From Amoebidium appalachense (lineage: Eukaryota > Ichthyosporea), in the NCBI GenBank assembly GCA_963693365.1, contig CAVNZM010000017.1, positions 5,456,001 through 5,520,000 of the forward strand: DNA of 64,000 bases, read 5' to 3'. How positions within the stretch are numbered: the stretch's first letter is position 1; the number at the start of each line of letters is the position of its first letter. The notes beneath the pieces were generated by a model. The model did no database searches, was not told the origin of the DNA, and was given only the letters and a program-made list of their open reading frames with translations. Position numbers and translations under genes: made by a program. Positions 1-39,774 of the stretch are shown piece after piece.

Positions 1-424
1 GGAGAGGTTTCTTCGGCCGAAACCGATTATGACTATGAGCTGAATATTAAGCACATGTACAGCACTATATGATTGCAAATTGACAAAAAAAAGCCTCTGG
101 CAAAATAAAACAAAACTAATAATTGCCGCCACATTTGTGTTGCTCTTTCAAAGCCGCTCACTTTGAAGAAAAAACGTTTCTCGAAGCTGGAACCGGCGGA
201 ATTTTGGTGTTGTTGCTCATGGATCATGCCGTGGTCTGAGGTATTATTATGGGTAGTATCATCAAGTTGTGCAGATTAATTGCATCATACAAACTGCCAA
301 CTTAAAAGTTTGGGTTGAATTGATTTTCTTTTTCGTTTTTTCCAAGTTTTGTCCATGTATCTTTTCTTTTGATTGGGCCTTTCCCTTTCGTTCTTGCCCC
401 TGCCCTACCCCCCTCGAGGATCGA

Positions 425-467
<43 letters not shown>

Positions 468-503
468 CCCCGCCCCGACACACACACGCACACACGCAGT
501 GTC

Positions 504-600
<97 letters not shown>

Positions 601-610
601 TACACACACA

Positions 611-689
<79 letters not shown>

Positions 690-697
690 CACACACG

Positions 698-732
<35 letters not shown>

Positions 733-950
733 GTGACCACACACACACACCATCCCAGCATATTTTCAGTGACGAGGGGTGGGAGAGGTGTAGCTTTATG
801 ATGTGTGGGCCGAACATCCACGGCATTGCAAATGGGTCCCTAGCCGTTTCAACGGCGTACAGCCAGGCTGTATGGGTGAACAGTCACCTCAAGGCCAATA
901 ATGTCGTTAAAATTATTCACGAGTCACGGAAGTACTTCAACCAATCATGA
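1..950 (+). CDS. 3' end of an unidentified protein-coding gene (two exons, 5' partial)
   Basis: Two exon-like pieces. Positions 1-56 read open in frame 1 and end in phase 2 before GTACAGC. Positions 770-950 follow a good acceptor (ATATTTTCAG), supply the one base needed to restore phase, and run to a TGA at 948-950. The last exon encodes about 60 residues containing CGPNIHGIANGSLAVSTAYS and ending KYFNQS. The GxxxGxxNG...AxxTAYSQAVW pattern looks like the C-terminal part of a metabolic enzyme, perhaps a flavoprotein, but I do not recognise the family and assign no function. The intron 57-769 is mostly poly-C followed by CA repeats. The reading frame, splice motifs and phase agreement support it; the join of the two pieces is inferred. 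Confidence 0.45.
427..760. repeat. poly-C tract plus (CA)n microsatellite
   Basis: A poly-C run (about 427-466) passes into an interrupted CA repeat to about 752. It lies in the last intron of the left-edge gene, on that gene's sense strand. The long Thr-His and Cys-Val open frames across it are repeat artefacts. Confidence 0.95.
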
Positions 951-1701
951 TACATGTACAGCCAGCCCGTAGTACCCCGTGCATTGCATATGCTATCATT
1001 ATGAACGGCTGTCGCCTTGATGATATTAATCAAAATTAGATAGGCTCATATTCGAGTAGCAGTCATCTTTGAAAGCGGCACATGATCGGCTCAACACTAC
1101 TGTAACACTCAGTCTGTGCACCGTGTGACCACGTGCACATCATATGCACGTCGTGCATCATTGGCAGCACACAAACATGCTATAGTATTACGGAACTGTT
1201 ACTACACGTACCATGCATCACCATACTAGCGCTTCAAATGTGCATCATCATACTAACACAGGTGTCACTGTGCACGTGCATGTACGTGAACCCTCAAAGA
1301 TCGGCATAGAATTGTAGCTCGCTCGTGTGCTAGCTATAGATGCCATCAGCCTATCTATATATAGCTCAGAGGACCGGGCGTAGGGTGGTATCAAGTCTGA
1401 GTTAAAACGAGGCTTTATTCCGTGAAAATTCGGCACACCTACTCGTCTTTGAGGCTACCGTTCGTTCGCTTTGATAAGATTTCACGCACACACACAAGTG
1501 CACGGTGTGTAGACATGTGCGTTCAGACTGCCCACGCGCATGGTGTGCTTCTGAGACTATCATGATGCTTTCAAAGAAGTTCGTGTGTGACTTTGCCTGA
1601 CTGTGTGCCGCATGCATATCGAAGTCACTGTGTGCACGTATGGAGTGACACTGTGGTGCCCGGTGCATGATGGTTTGGGAGATCGACGACGTGAGAGGCC
1701 T

Positions 1702-1736
<35 letters not shown>

Positions 1737-1740
1737 GTTG

Positions 1741-1814
<74 letters not shown>

Positions 1815-1930
1815 CACCGTGTGTGTGTCCTGGCACCCCTCCCCTTCCGGGCTGATCAGAGGGGGGTCTCCCCACCGCCTCCCTTCCCTTCAGCATGCCA
1901 ATAGACCAATATGCAGGGGTGCACAGCCTC

Positions 1931-1981
<51 letters not shown>

Positions 1982-2628
1982 ACAAAAAAAAAAAAAAAGG
2001 GGGGGGGGGGGGGGTAGACAATGTAAAGTCGCTGATTATTGAAGCTGACCATGATTTTCCGAGTCGAATTGTGGAGATCGATGTGAAGTTGTATCAGGTA
2101 GTGCTATGTCAAAGCCGCCTTCTTTATACCACGAACACTCAGTAAATATGCACGCCACTTTCCGTTAATACAAGCTCTGTGCTCATATATTCCACACACT
2201 TATTTTCAGCGGTGAACTTTAATAAGTTCACCTGAGAATGGCTTTCCAATACTCAGTTCGGTAGCAAATCAGCTATTGGCAGTGTAGGTAATTATGTACA
2301 TTTGATTCAGGTTTCAAAGACGCAACTTGATAAGCTTAAGTATATTAAACCGGAACAAACACTTAACATGCTCTTCTAAAAACGACAAAAAAAACCATAG
2401 GGGGAAAAATGAGAATGGGTCAATACTATGCTTCATGTTACTGTGTAATGACAAACACCTGGGGTATCGTTAAACCTAACAAGACTATAAAAGTTTTTTT
2501 CCTGGACCGCAGTGATATAACCTCATAACCAATAAAGCCAAGAATTTGATTTGATACATTCAAGCAACGGTAAACAGCATCGCTCAAAGCGCATGCATGT
2601 GCGTAGGGTGTCTGTGTATGTGCGTGGT

Positions 2629-2678
<50 letters not shown>

Positions 2679-2687
2679 CGTGCCCAC

Positions 2688-2766
<79 letters not shown>

Positions 2767-2791
2767 TGTTTGTGTCTGAATAATGTGTGTG

Positions 2792-2835
<44 letters not shown>

Positions 2836-3039
2836 CGTGCGCGCGTGTGTACACGCAATGAATGTCTGGTCATGTGTTTTTGTTGTTATTTGTGTAGGCG
2901 CTCTCACTGCACTGAGACTTGTGCCAAAAATGTGTGCATTTGTGTGTGTATGTTCCAACATCGACTCTAGAAATCCACATTCGCGTATACTGGTGTGTGT
3001 GCCATTACCCATATATGGTCACTGACCTGCCTAATATGG
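951..3039. other. Non-coding spacer with microsatellites
   Basis: Between the left-edge gene and the 3' end of BRCC36. It contains poly-G (1705-1734), (GT)n (1742-1813), poly-C (1934-1967), an A/G run (1985-2014) and interrupted (GT)n (2633-2842). A short open stretch at about 2016-2087 ends in CAG/GTAGTG and resembles an exon, but its upstream side is poly-G with no plausible acceptor tract, so it is not called. I see no convincing gene. Confidence 0.7.
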
Positions 3040-13188
<10,149 letters not shown>

Positions 13189-14060
13189 CTTGGCCGTGTT
13201 TTTTAGCTCAGTAGATGATGTGGCTGTGTGGAATAAGGGTGAAAAGAAATATGCAAAGAAAGATTGCTTGGAGCTAGGGTTACCGTATATTATGACTTGG
13301 TTTGCGTGGGTATGGTTGCAAGTATATGAATGCTATTTGTTCTCGGCTAAGATTCACAAGGTGACTACCGCGAAACACTTTCGAGAGTTGCCACCTTGAA
13401 AAAACTGCTACGAAAAATAGAGCTGCTTCATACCAGGCGAGATGACATCACACAGGGTGCGAAACTTTTGTACTCTTAATAACGGCATAGCTGAATTGGG
13501 GCACAAAACGCACGTAGAGACCGAGTTTTTTTAGAAACACTTTTTATTCAATATAAATTGGTGAATTACATCTCAAAAGACACACAATGCTTTGATCTTG
13601 CGTGCACACTTTGATGCCTTTGCCGTCTTACATTTTATTTTCACAGCCTGGAAAATGGCGTCTTGACTCCGAGTCGCGGCAGACTTGACTCAGTTGACTG
13701 CCGGAGTCGTTTGGAGAAGTCATCTCACCGATACAATCGTGACTGGAGTCACAAGTTCCCAAAATAGACAGTCCTGGGCCTTAGCCGTAAATGGTTATTG
13801 ATTGTTCAGATCTGCCAATTATTCGTTTGGTACATAGATCTTGGAATTTTCTTGCCAAATTTGGTTGATCTGTGACTTTAGTACCAAACGTCATCTCGTC
13901 GCGTGCCCTCAGCTAGCGTCGATGTATCGTACATAGGCTAGAGGGCACAGTCAGTACGTGCCAGTTGAAAAAAGTTTTCTTTCGTTTGAATCGATCGACT
14001 CCCAACGATTACGTAATCCATCCCCACCCCCCCCTTGCAACGGCCATCTTGAACAGCAGC

Positions 14061-14116
<56 letters not shown>

Positions 14117-14612
14117 CCCCCCCCCCCCCCCCAGCAAAAAAAAAAAAGAAGAAGAGGAGGAGGAGGGAAGAAGAAGAAGAAGAAGAAGAAGAAGAAGAAG
14201 AAGAACTTGAGAAAACATTGTAGGCAGAATGGAGTCGCATATGCACCACCTTGCCGCCACAAACAACCATTTTGTATCGAAACCGAACTATCTGTGTTTG
14301 GGCAAGTTGCACAAGTTGATTCATCTGCAATATCAACAGCTACCCGAACGATTTACATGTCGAGAAAGTGCCACTTGTTAGTTAGATTTAGGTGTTGGTG
14401 TTATTATAGTTTGTGTGTAATCTTCATGTGACTGTCTGGTACTTTCGTGGGTGTGTGTGTGTGAAGGGGGGGGGGGGGGGGGGGGGGGGGGAGGGAGGGG
14501 GGAGGGGGGGGGGGAGGGGGAGGGAGGGGGAGGGGGGAGGGAGGAAAAGGGGGAGAGGGGGGAGGGAGGGGAGGGAGGGGATAGGGGGGGAAGGGGGGGG
14601 GGGGGGGGGGGG

Positions 14613-14760
14613 GGGCACAGTTTGTTTGTGTGTACGGCGTGTGCGTTCGCGCACATGTATGTGCGCCTGTATGTGTGTGTGTGCACACAACCGCACGCGT
14701 GTGTATTTTTTTGTGTGTGTGGGCCGGGGTTGTGTACATGTGCATGCCGGGGGGCCGGGG

Positions 14761-14795
<35 letters not shown>

Positions 14796-14945
14796 GGGGG
14801 GGGGGGGGGGGGGGTCACAGTTTGTGTGTGCGTGTGCGCGCACACGTGCACGTGCATGTGTGTGCGCCTGCGTGTGTGTGCGCAAGCGCACACGTGTGCA
14901 TTTGTGTGTGTGGCCGCGGCGTGTACATGTGCGGCATATGTGAGG
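14613..14945. repeat. Tandem duplication of a GT/GC alternating block
   Basis: Two diverged units (about 14613-14755 and 14815-14945), each starting CACAGTTTGT after a poly-G run and containing GTGCGCGCACACGTG-like alternating purine-pyrimidine sequence and GTGTACATGTGC. Long alternating GC/GT sequence of this kind can adopt Z-DNA. Confidence 0.6.
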
Positions 14946-15504
14946 ACGGGAGGGGATGGGGATTACATGTATGTGCCATGGGTGAGACGAGGGGTCGGGG
15001 GAGGGGGGGGGGGGGGGGGGGGCTGACTTTGTCGCCTCTGGGTGCCTGTGTGGAATACTACTTTTTAATAAATATAAAGTTTATTTCCTCACACATTTTT
15101 GTCCCACTTATTTACGTCCTGCACATACACACACATTAATCCCCCCCCCCCCCCCCCCCCCCCTCCCCCCCCCCCCCCACCCCAGCCCTCCTCCCCCAAC
15201 AACCTTTTCCACCTGCACACTTTTTTTTTCTGAACCTAGTGATCTCTTCAACGGAATAAGGGAGGGAAAAAAGGAGGGGTGTTGAGCGATTCAGCCGTGG
15301 TACCAACCATCCCTCTGTGGTACACTTGCCGACATTTCTATGGGGCTCGTAGCATAATTATGAAGGCACATGTCGTAGAGAAACGACTTCTGAATTCTTA
15401 AATTATGCTATGTGCATGCACGCACAGTGTGGCAGATATAAATCCCGCAACACTTTCTTGCTACCCTGGGCATGGGGGATAGGTAGCTCCCCGTGGGGTT
15501 TTCT

Positions 15505-15551
<47 letters not shown>

Positions 15552-15690
15552 CATCTTTTCTTCACCCATTTTTCACAGAGTAACTATGCAAGCTACTAAC
15601 AATGCCTAATAGTAATCTAAAGGAGGGGGAATCTATCAGGCCCCCCTTCCCCTCCCCCCCCCTCCCTCCCCCCTTTTTGCCCCCCCTCCA

Positions 15691-15839
<149 letters not shown>

Positions 15840-17004
15840 TGCCCCCTCCCTCCCTTTCCTTTACAATGGAGTCATCCCTTTGCTTCGCTTACTTTGTCTA
15901 ACTGTCTCTGTGTTCAACCCCGAAGTTATTTCATGTATCTTTTAAAGCCCCGGTTTTGCGTTTTTTAATATTTTTCGAGAGTCTTTCGTTTCCTCCTTGC
16001 CATGCGATCGCAACTTTCTTCGCTTGTCAACTTCTGATTCCTTTTGTTGTATTATAAAGGTTACTCCGAGTTCTCCCTATCCCTCTCCTCCCTTCCCCCC
16101 CCCCCTCCCCCCCCCCCCCCCCCCCACCCCCACCCCACCCCCACCCCCTCCTCCCCCTCCCCCCTCCCCCTCCCCCTCTCCGGAGTCCATTTACCTTCTC
16201 CCCGCCCTGTTTTCCTTGTCTTTCTTTCTTTCTTTGTTCTTTTTCCTTTTTCTTTTTCCTTTTTTTTTTTTTTTTTTTTTTTTTAGGGGGGGGGGGGGGG
16301 GGGAGGAAGGACTAGGGAGGGGGGGGGGGGGGAGGGGGGGGGGGGGGGGGGGAGGGGGAGGACGGGAGGAGGAGGGGACGAGGGGATCGAGGTGGTGGAG
16401 GAGGGGGATGGGTAGCATCCCCGCGCGAAAATATAACCATTCACGTTTTGGACGAATATGTACGAGGAAGGGGGGGGGGAGGGGTGGAGGGGGGGGGGGG
16501 GGGGGGGGGGGTATTCTAACAAAAAATGTCATACTAGAGGGACATTGTTTTCCTTTACGACGGCATGCTTGCAGGCAGCCAACTCGTTGATACATAATTC
16601 CCCCCCCCCCTTTTTTTTTCACATCTACTTTACAACTTAAGGCTGCCACCGAGATATACATCCATAAAAATTTAACTGCCACGATATGGCGGCACTGAGT
16701 ACAGAATTCAATTCATTAAATACACAATTGCTGCTACACCGTGAAAGGTGTTAAAGTTGGATTCTTGTATTTATACCAAACACGAAAACATATAAAAACC
16801 GTTCTGATGAACTGTTTTATGAACTATGATTATCATGAACTAAATTTGTTTAGCTCAACACTACTACTACCATCGTAAGTATCACCTGAATATAGATAGA
16901 CACCGGCAAAATTGTGGATCCATCATAAGCTCACAGGCTGTAACAGGTACACTGTACGTCGCCCACCGTTGAATACTAATATATTTGTGAATCTAGTACT
17001 ATAT

Positions 17005-17240
17005 CCACCCACCGGCGTGGCTGGGGTGAATACCCTGGGCCAAGTGTACATGTGTGCAAATAGTTGAGATTGTTAAGGGTGTGTTAGCTTAGCTAATAAT
17101 ACCGGAGCACCCTAGCTAGAGTATGTACTGTCGGTGCTGGGTGGAAGACGGTAGTTCATTGAATGACCATGAGGTCCCCGAGAGGTCCCTCGGGGAACAA
17201 AACGAGATAAAATAATATAAAAAATAATAATAAAAATAAC
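17005..17240 (+). repeat. Dispersed repeat B, copy 1 (A-rich tail)
   Basis: Inverse copy of 49530-49768 and, more diverged, of 19258-19460. Shared blocks include CACCGGCGTGGCTGGGGTGA, TACCGGAGCACCCTAGCTAG, GTCGGTGCTGGGTGGAAGAC and GGTCCCTC.GGGAACAAAA, followed by an A/T-rich tail. A SINE-like or non-autonomous element. All three copies lie outside genes. Confidence 0.8.
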
Positions 17241-17326
17241 ACGTATTATATCCAATAACTTGAAACGTTAACAGCATCTAATTATCTGTTCTCGTCATAA
17301 TAGTCCCAGCCTGTCTCTAGGCCAAC

Positions 17327-18241
17327 CTATTCAGAGCAGATGCTCATAAGCTCGATCCCGTACTGATCGGTTGCAGGGACATTAGCGAAAGTGCCCAGCT
17401 GGTCAAAGGGCTCAGTGGTCTGAACACCATTGACGTTGTAAACCAGACGAGGGTTTCCGGTAGGGAAGTTATACACATCACTCTCCCACCCCTTGGTAAA
17501 CAGGTAGTTGTTGTGCCCACAAAGCTTTCCTTTGTCAGATTTCAGCGCCGCATTGATGATATTGCGATTGGCCTTTGTGAGCGTAAGCAGCCCTCCGGCA
17601 CCAGTTGAAGACTTGGCGTTCTGACGGCAGTTCGCATCTCCGTCTACGCGGTTTGTTGCCTTTTTCGTGACAATGAAAACCCCCGGGACGCCGATATCGC
17701 ACCGGAAGGAGGGTCCCTGCTCGGGCCAGCCAGTGCACAGCGCGTAGTTCTCAGGGTTGGCCCAGATGCTGACGGCTCCCACCTCTCCATTCACATAGCT
17801 GTCGCCTTGAAGCTTGGGGGCGACAAGGGAAATACCCTCAGGCGCCGACTTCTTGTAGTCGTCATTGTTCCAAAATTGAATCTTTGCGTGCCTCCTCCCC
17901 TTAAGGTAGAGGCTGGTTGTATCGTCGGGAACACACTTCATGATTGTGCGGACAGCCGTGTTCCAGTTGCTAGTCGGGAGGGCTGTCTGGGGCCCAATCT
18001 TAGCCACACCAGTTAACCCCTTTACGCTTTTGCATGCAGCCTCGTAGGTCTTGGTGCAGTTAAGGGCTTCCTTGGTCTTCAAAACGGTAAACTTGAACTT
18101 TTCACCGTCAATGACGTCGCGGCTCGTGCAGTCATTCTGTTCAACGGTGACGGAGGGGGACGATGCTTTGGCGGAGGGCTTGGCATCCACCGCGAGGGTG
18201 GCAGCCGCAAAAATAACGGCGACAAGGGCGCTCATTGGCAT
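17327..18241 (-). CDS. Small secreted protein of unknown function
   Basis: Uninterrupted 304-codon frame. The frame stays open upstream to an ATG at 18463, but the start at 18241 gives a textbook signal peptide: a short start, a hydrophobic Ala/Val/Phe core and cleavage near VDA/KPS at about residue 20. The mature part of about 284 residues has nine cysteines, an N-glycosylation sequon (NCT), no membrane segment and no GPI-type C-terminus; it ends SICSE. A stretch around CRQNAKSSTGAGGLLTLTKA and KGWESDVYNF recalls the layout of C-type-lectin-like folds, but the likeness is too weak to assign. It differs from its neighbours in having no introns and no homopolymer tracts. Extracellular or vacuolar location is inferred. 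Confidence 0.75.
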   Translation of the reverse strand: MPMSALVAVIFAAATLAVDAKPSAKASSPSVTVEQNDCTSRDVIDGEKFKFTVLKTKEALNCTKTYEAACKSVKGLTGVAKIGPQTALPTSNWNTAVRTIMKCVPDDTTSLYLKGRRHAKIQFWNNDDYKKSAPEGISLVAPKLQGDSYVNGEVGAVSIWANPENYALCTGWPEQGPSFRCDIGVPGVFIVTKKATNRVDGDANCRQNAKSSTGAGGLLTLTKANRNIINAALKSDKGKLCGHNNYLFTKGWESDVYNFPTGNPRLVYNVNGVQTTEPFDQLGTFANVPATDQYGIELMSICSE

Positions 18242-19869
18242 TTTTCTCTGGGGTTTCAAACAAGCAGTTGTGTAAACGTTGTCGAAGGTTTGTCTGAAAC
18301 TGAGAGCTCGGATGAAGCGCGGTGGTGCCACGGACCACGGTATGTAGCCTAACTGTAAAGACAGAAGACCTTTGTGATTGGATCGTAAGGGAGGATAGAT
18401 CTGACGGTGGTAAACTTCGTGAATTATGATGTCCCAATCCAGCAATCGACGAGGCGATGGCATGATCTTGCCAAGTGCGCGTAGTCACCTGATTAGCTAT
18501 AATTAAAGTTAGTTTGAGGTCATAAACGTTTTTATTTAATTGATTATTGAAGGTGCTATATAAATATAGTATCAAAAAACACTAAAATTCCACGATGTTT
18601 TACTTAAACAGTGCCCGCTTTGGTCATCTAGAAGTGCAAATCTACCACCCCCTTCTAAATCTGGATCTAATCACTAACTATTGGTTTCTTTCAGCAAATA
18701 AGTTTCTTTAAAGCACTTTATCGTCTAAAAAAGCATAGATTATGTAGATCTGGAAGTCACAGGCCCACATCCCACACTGACCTCAGTACTAATAATGCCA
18801 CTATATATGTGCTGACAGACGGGCAAAAAGGGCAAAAAAAAAAAAAAAGGAAAGGAAAGGAAATTGGGCAAGCTGGCACAGCCGAAACTGTACCACGATG
18901 GTTGCCTGCACATTTTTGTTATTGCAGCTAATAACGTTGATCGAGGTCGGCAGGCCTAGGGCAGTGAGCTAGTTCAGTGACGTATGTACATACATATGTA
19001 TCTGATGCATGTCACGCACGCGTGCGCACATTTACTTGCAGAGGTGTATGCACATGCTATGTGTCACGCGTGCCTCGCCAGCAAAACAGATTTTTCCCTT
19101 CGTGACTCGTGTGAGTAGAGACACGAAAGATCCCGAACTTTGCTGCATACTCCGGATCGGATGGCACCATATATATGGCGGACATATCACGCATATGGCC
19201 ATGTGCCGTCCGTTATCACGTACATAGATTGTGCACATGCACGTGGTTATGATCACGATATTTTTATTTTATTCTACCACCTTTTGTTCCCGGAGAGCCT
19301 TTTCAGGCCCTCTAGGGAAACTACCCGTCTACCGCACAGCACCGACAGTACACGTGCACTATCTAGATATGTCTGAGTTCAGCTTATAACGCTCCAAATC
19401 TTCTACTTTGATAATTAGACCATCCTAACTATAAGTACACACTTTGCCCAGGGTTGCTATTATGATCACGAGATAAGATGTACGTATACATACATACGTA
19501 TCCTTATGTGATATTCATGTCCCGGCTGATAAATAGTGTATTTGGTAAAAATATATCCTGGTGCGTGTGCAATGCATAACCGTTTCTTGGTCGACTGTTG
19601 GCAATCCATATGTATCAATCGAAATGCTGTTATATTTATCCCGCCGTCAAAGCTACTGCTGCGTCTTTTCGGTAAGTTCAGTTGGTACAAAATACTATTC
19701 GACACACGTAAGGAGGCTAATAAAATTTGCTGATGAGTCCGTAAGAATATAAAAAGTTTGAAGGTTTTGTGTCACATCGAGTCCTTCGAAGTCACCACAT
19801 GCAGCCAGCCTGCAGCCAGCTAGGCCAGTAACGCGGCATGCGCCGCGCCGATCAGCTGGGCTGGTCAAT
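18242..19869. other. Spacer between the secreted-protein gene and LSG1
   Basis: AT-rich unique DNA with the diverged repeat-B copy (19258-19460) and short runs such as A15 near 18834. No coding evidence; the short open frames lack splice or codon support. 18242-18500 is probably the 5' leader and promoter of the minus-strand secreted-protein gene. Confidence 0.6.
19258..19460 (-). repeat. Dispersed repeat B, copy 2 (diverged)
   Basis: Retains TTTTGTTCCCGGAGAG, AACTACC.GTCT, CAGCACCGACAGTAC, CATCCTAACTAT and ACACTTTGCCCAGGGT, in the same orientation as the copy at 49.6 kb. The middle has been replaced. Confidence 0.7.
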
Positions 19870-20241
19870 GAGTTACCAATCGCAAGCAGGTAAAAGTAGC
19901 CATAACAAGCTTATCAGTGGCTCATCAGCAGCAGTGACAAACTTGGGCCAATCAGAAAATACCGAAGGCACCTGACGTCACCGTGACGTACTTGGCCGAT
20001 ACATGTGCATGTGGGCTGGGATGTGAAAGTACTTTTACTTCAGTTTTGCTGTAATTACTTCACATCTTTATAGGGAAAGCACAGTATACTTAGCTGTTTG
20101 AGTGTCTGTTTTTTGTCTAGGGTTACACCAGTGTCAATTAATTACTTGACTTATCAGCGGCACCTGGACTATAGAAGCTATTATTCACGCTATTTTTCTT
20201 CAGAGCGGGCACTTGTATGCTTGCATCTACAGACAAGCAAA
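19870..20241 (+). promoter_or_regulatory. Probable LSG1 promoter and 5' leader
   Basis: Two CCAAT boxes (19876-19880 and 19948-19952), a perfect CRE palindrome TGACGTCA (19973-19980) and a nearby second TGACGTA (19984-19990), 250-370 bp before the LSG1 start codon. This is a typical arrangement for a housekeeping or ribosome-biogenesis promoter. The transcription start is not determined. Confidence 0.5.
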
Positions 20242-37267
<17,026 letters not shown>

Positions 37268-37844
37268 AATGGCGGCGAAAAGCGTGTGGTTTGTGGTTTG
37301 TGTCCGGTTGTGTGTTTCGCAGAAGTATGGAAATGCTAGCTATAACAGGCAACTGGAATATATTTTTTTTGGTCATAAGAAGATGTACTGTGTACGGCAT
37401 CCTTTCTTCTGCCGTTCCCACATCCACCAGTTCGTTTTCTCAGTATATATCTTTTTCTCCACACTGTTTCTCCTTTTTCCGTTGTTGGTTTCTTTTCTCA
37501 GTATATATCTTTTTTATCAGTATATATCTTTTTCTCCACACTGTTTCTCCTTTCTCCGTTGTTGGTTTCTTTTCTCGCTTCTTTGGCGCGTTTGCTTATC
37601 GTTCTTCTATTTTTCAGCTGTTAGGTTTAGGTGTGTGGAAAAGATAACGGCGGAAACAAATCTGCACAAGCCCCACACCTTCGCTCTGTGTTGTATAAAA
37701 CATGATCACCCATTCTTCACAGGCATTTAGAATTCCGGATTTTTTGGTTAGAAATCACTTCTTTTCTTTAGAGATCGGCTGTTGGTGTTTGGCAGGGACA
37801 TCTTGTATGTATATGAGGTTTTGCTGACTGCGCGACCCCGGAGG

Positions 37845-37879
<35 letters not shown>

Positions 37880-38757
37880 GGTACTCGGTATGCATATGGT
37901 GTTTAGTTAGAAACATTACAGTTGTTTGAAAATTACAAAGAAAAAAGGCATTCAAATTTCATACTTGGTGCGCATGCGGCTGGCTGGGCCGGCCTTCAAT
38001 ATGATGACACACGCTTCCCGGGGTTCTCTCACGTCTATCCCCCCTTGGTCCCATATGTATGCTGGTGTAAGGGACCTTCCTTTTTCTGAGTCATCTTAGT
38101 ACAGACTACATGTGCCATGTTGCACACGTGTGATGTACATTGGTGTGTGTGTGTGTGTGTGTGCGTGTGTGTGTGTGTTTTTGGGCGGGCGGGGGGGGGG
38201 GGGGGGGGGCTGTGTGTTCGGGTGAGACAGACTGAGTGACTGTGTGTGTGGTGGAGCCTTTTGACGTGACACTGTGCGTGTCGTGGTGGTGGGTGAGTTC
38301 GTAACTGGAAGAATATAGACGTGCCGGTGAAACGGGCAATACTGGCTTATCAAAACCCGAAGGTGGGTTAAAACGGAAAGGGCTACGATTATTAGGCATC
38401 AAAACATAACTCATTTGCAGAACCCTATATGTAGCGTAGCTGTGGTTCAACTAATTTGGAACTGGTATGCGAGCTTACCCCGCAACAAGACAAATTCACA
38501 TTCACAAATGAAATATTATGTTTAGGAACGTACTCCGACACGGATACTAACACCAGGCATGCATATGATGAACCCTTATTACACATACACATACACACTC
38601 ACACTTGCGCGTGCATGCACATACAGCCTAAGACATACGCCAAGCTTTCTTGGCGTTCGTTCGCACGGGCATGCATGTGTGTACATGAAATTTAGGACCA
38701 CATCATAACCCTTCTCTGCGTTCACACGTGTGTTGCCCATGATATCTATAACACACT
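37268..38757. other. Convergent spacer between LSG1 and PTA
   Basis: Holds both 3' ends. LSG1 3' UTR candidates include a tandem duplication at 37438-37575 (CAGTATATATCTTTTTCTCC units). Poly-G at 37847-37878 and a GT/G block at 38143-38208. 38300-38757 is unique-looking AT-rich DNA without coding signs. Confidence 0.6.
37438..37575. repeat. Short tandem duplication in LSG1 3' region
   Basis: The block TCAGTATATATCTTTTTCTC, CACACTGTTTCTCC, TTTTTCCGTTGTTGGTTTCT occurs twice (37438-37497 and 37516-37575), with an extra half-unit between (37498-37515). Probably transcribed as LSG1 3' UTR. Confidence 0.8.
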
Positions 38758-38950
38758 CTAGGCCTTCTTTGTGTTTTTCATCTGGATAGCCTGAAGTGCC
38801 GTCATAACGACTGTGTTGTAGATATCTGCGGGTGTGCAGCCGCGAGAGAGATCGTTGACGGGCTTGCGGAGACCTTGAAGAAGAGGGCCCATAGCAATGG
38901 CACCTGTACGTAGGGTAAAGAGGTGAGACCGTCGGTCGATTACAGTGAAC

Positions 38951-38991
<41 letters not shown>

Positions 38992-39347
38992 CTTTGTATG
39001 TGAACCCGTGTTGATTTTGAGCTTTGGGCGTGTGGAATTGCGGGGATGGAGAATCGGAGATGGTGATAGTCGGGAGAGAGCGCGGAGGGAATGGTTACGC
39101 AAATTGGCGGAATAAAAGGAGGGGGAGGCGGGGAGGGGGGAGGGGGGAGTTATGTGATCAGTTACGGTGTAGGCTAGTGTGTGACGTGGGAGATCATTGT
39201 ATGTATGTGTGTGTTTTTACGAAGTACGTTTTAACGAAGTACAATAATCCTGAATCGGGTAGCATAAATTTAAACGGGCATGCAAAATGGACACAACCAC
39301 ACACGAGTACGAAACATGCAACACACCCAGTGCTTTCGTGTGTGTGT

Positions 39348-39400
<53 letters not shown>

Positions 39401-39704
39401 GGGGGGAGAGAGAGAGAGAGAGGGAGGAGAGGGGGAGGGAAATGGGGGGGGGGGGGGGGAGGGATAAACATACCAGTAGCCTGTTGCACAGCCTTGTACG
39501 TGTTGTTTCCAGTGTTGAGGTCAGGGAAGATAAGCACATTGGCCTGGCCAGCAACATCACTCTTACCCTTGACCTTTGTCTTGGCTACAGACATGTCGAC
39601 TGCTGCATCGTACTGGATGGGTCCCTCGATGGGCACTGAGGGGTTGATTTCTTTGGCGAGTTCGGCTCCCTTGCGTACCTTGTCGACTGGGGGTGGATGT
39701 GTGT

Positions 39705-39774
<70 letters not shown>

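Noticed and set aside
302-753. Long Thr-His and Cys-Val open frames
   Set aside because: Direct translations of CA/GT repeats on both strands; no start context, splice or homology support. The same applies to all similar frames in the window.
18242-18463. N-terminal extension of the secreted protein to an ATG at 18463
   Set aside because: The extension is basic, low in similarity to any leader and would bury the clear signal peptide; the start at 18241 is preferred.
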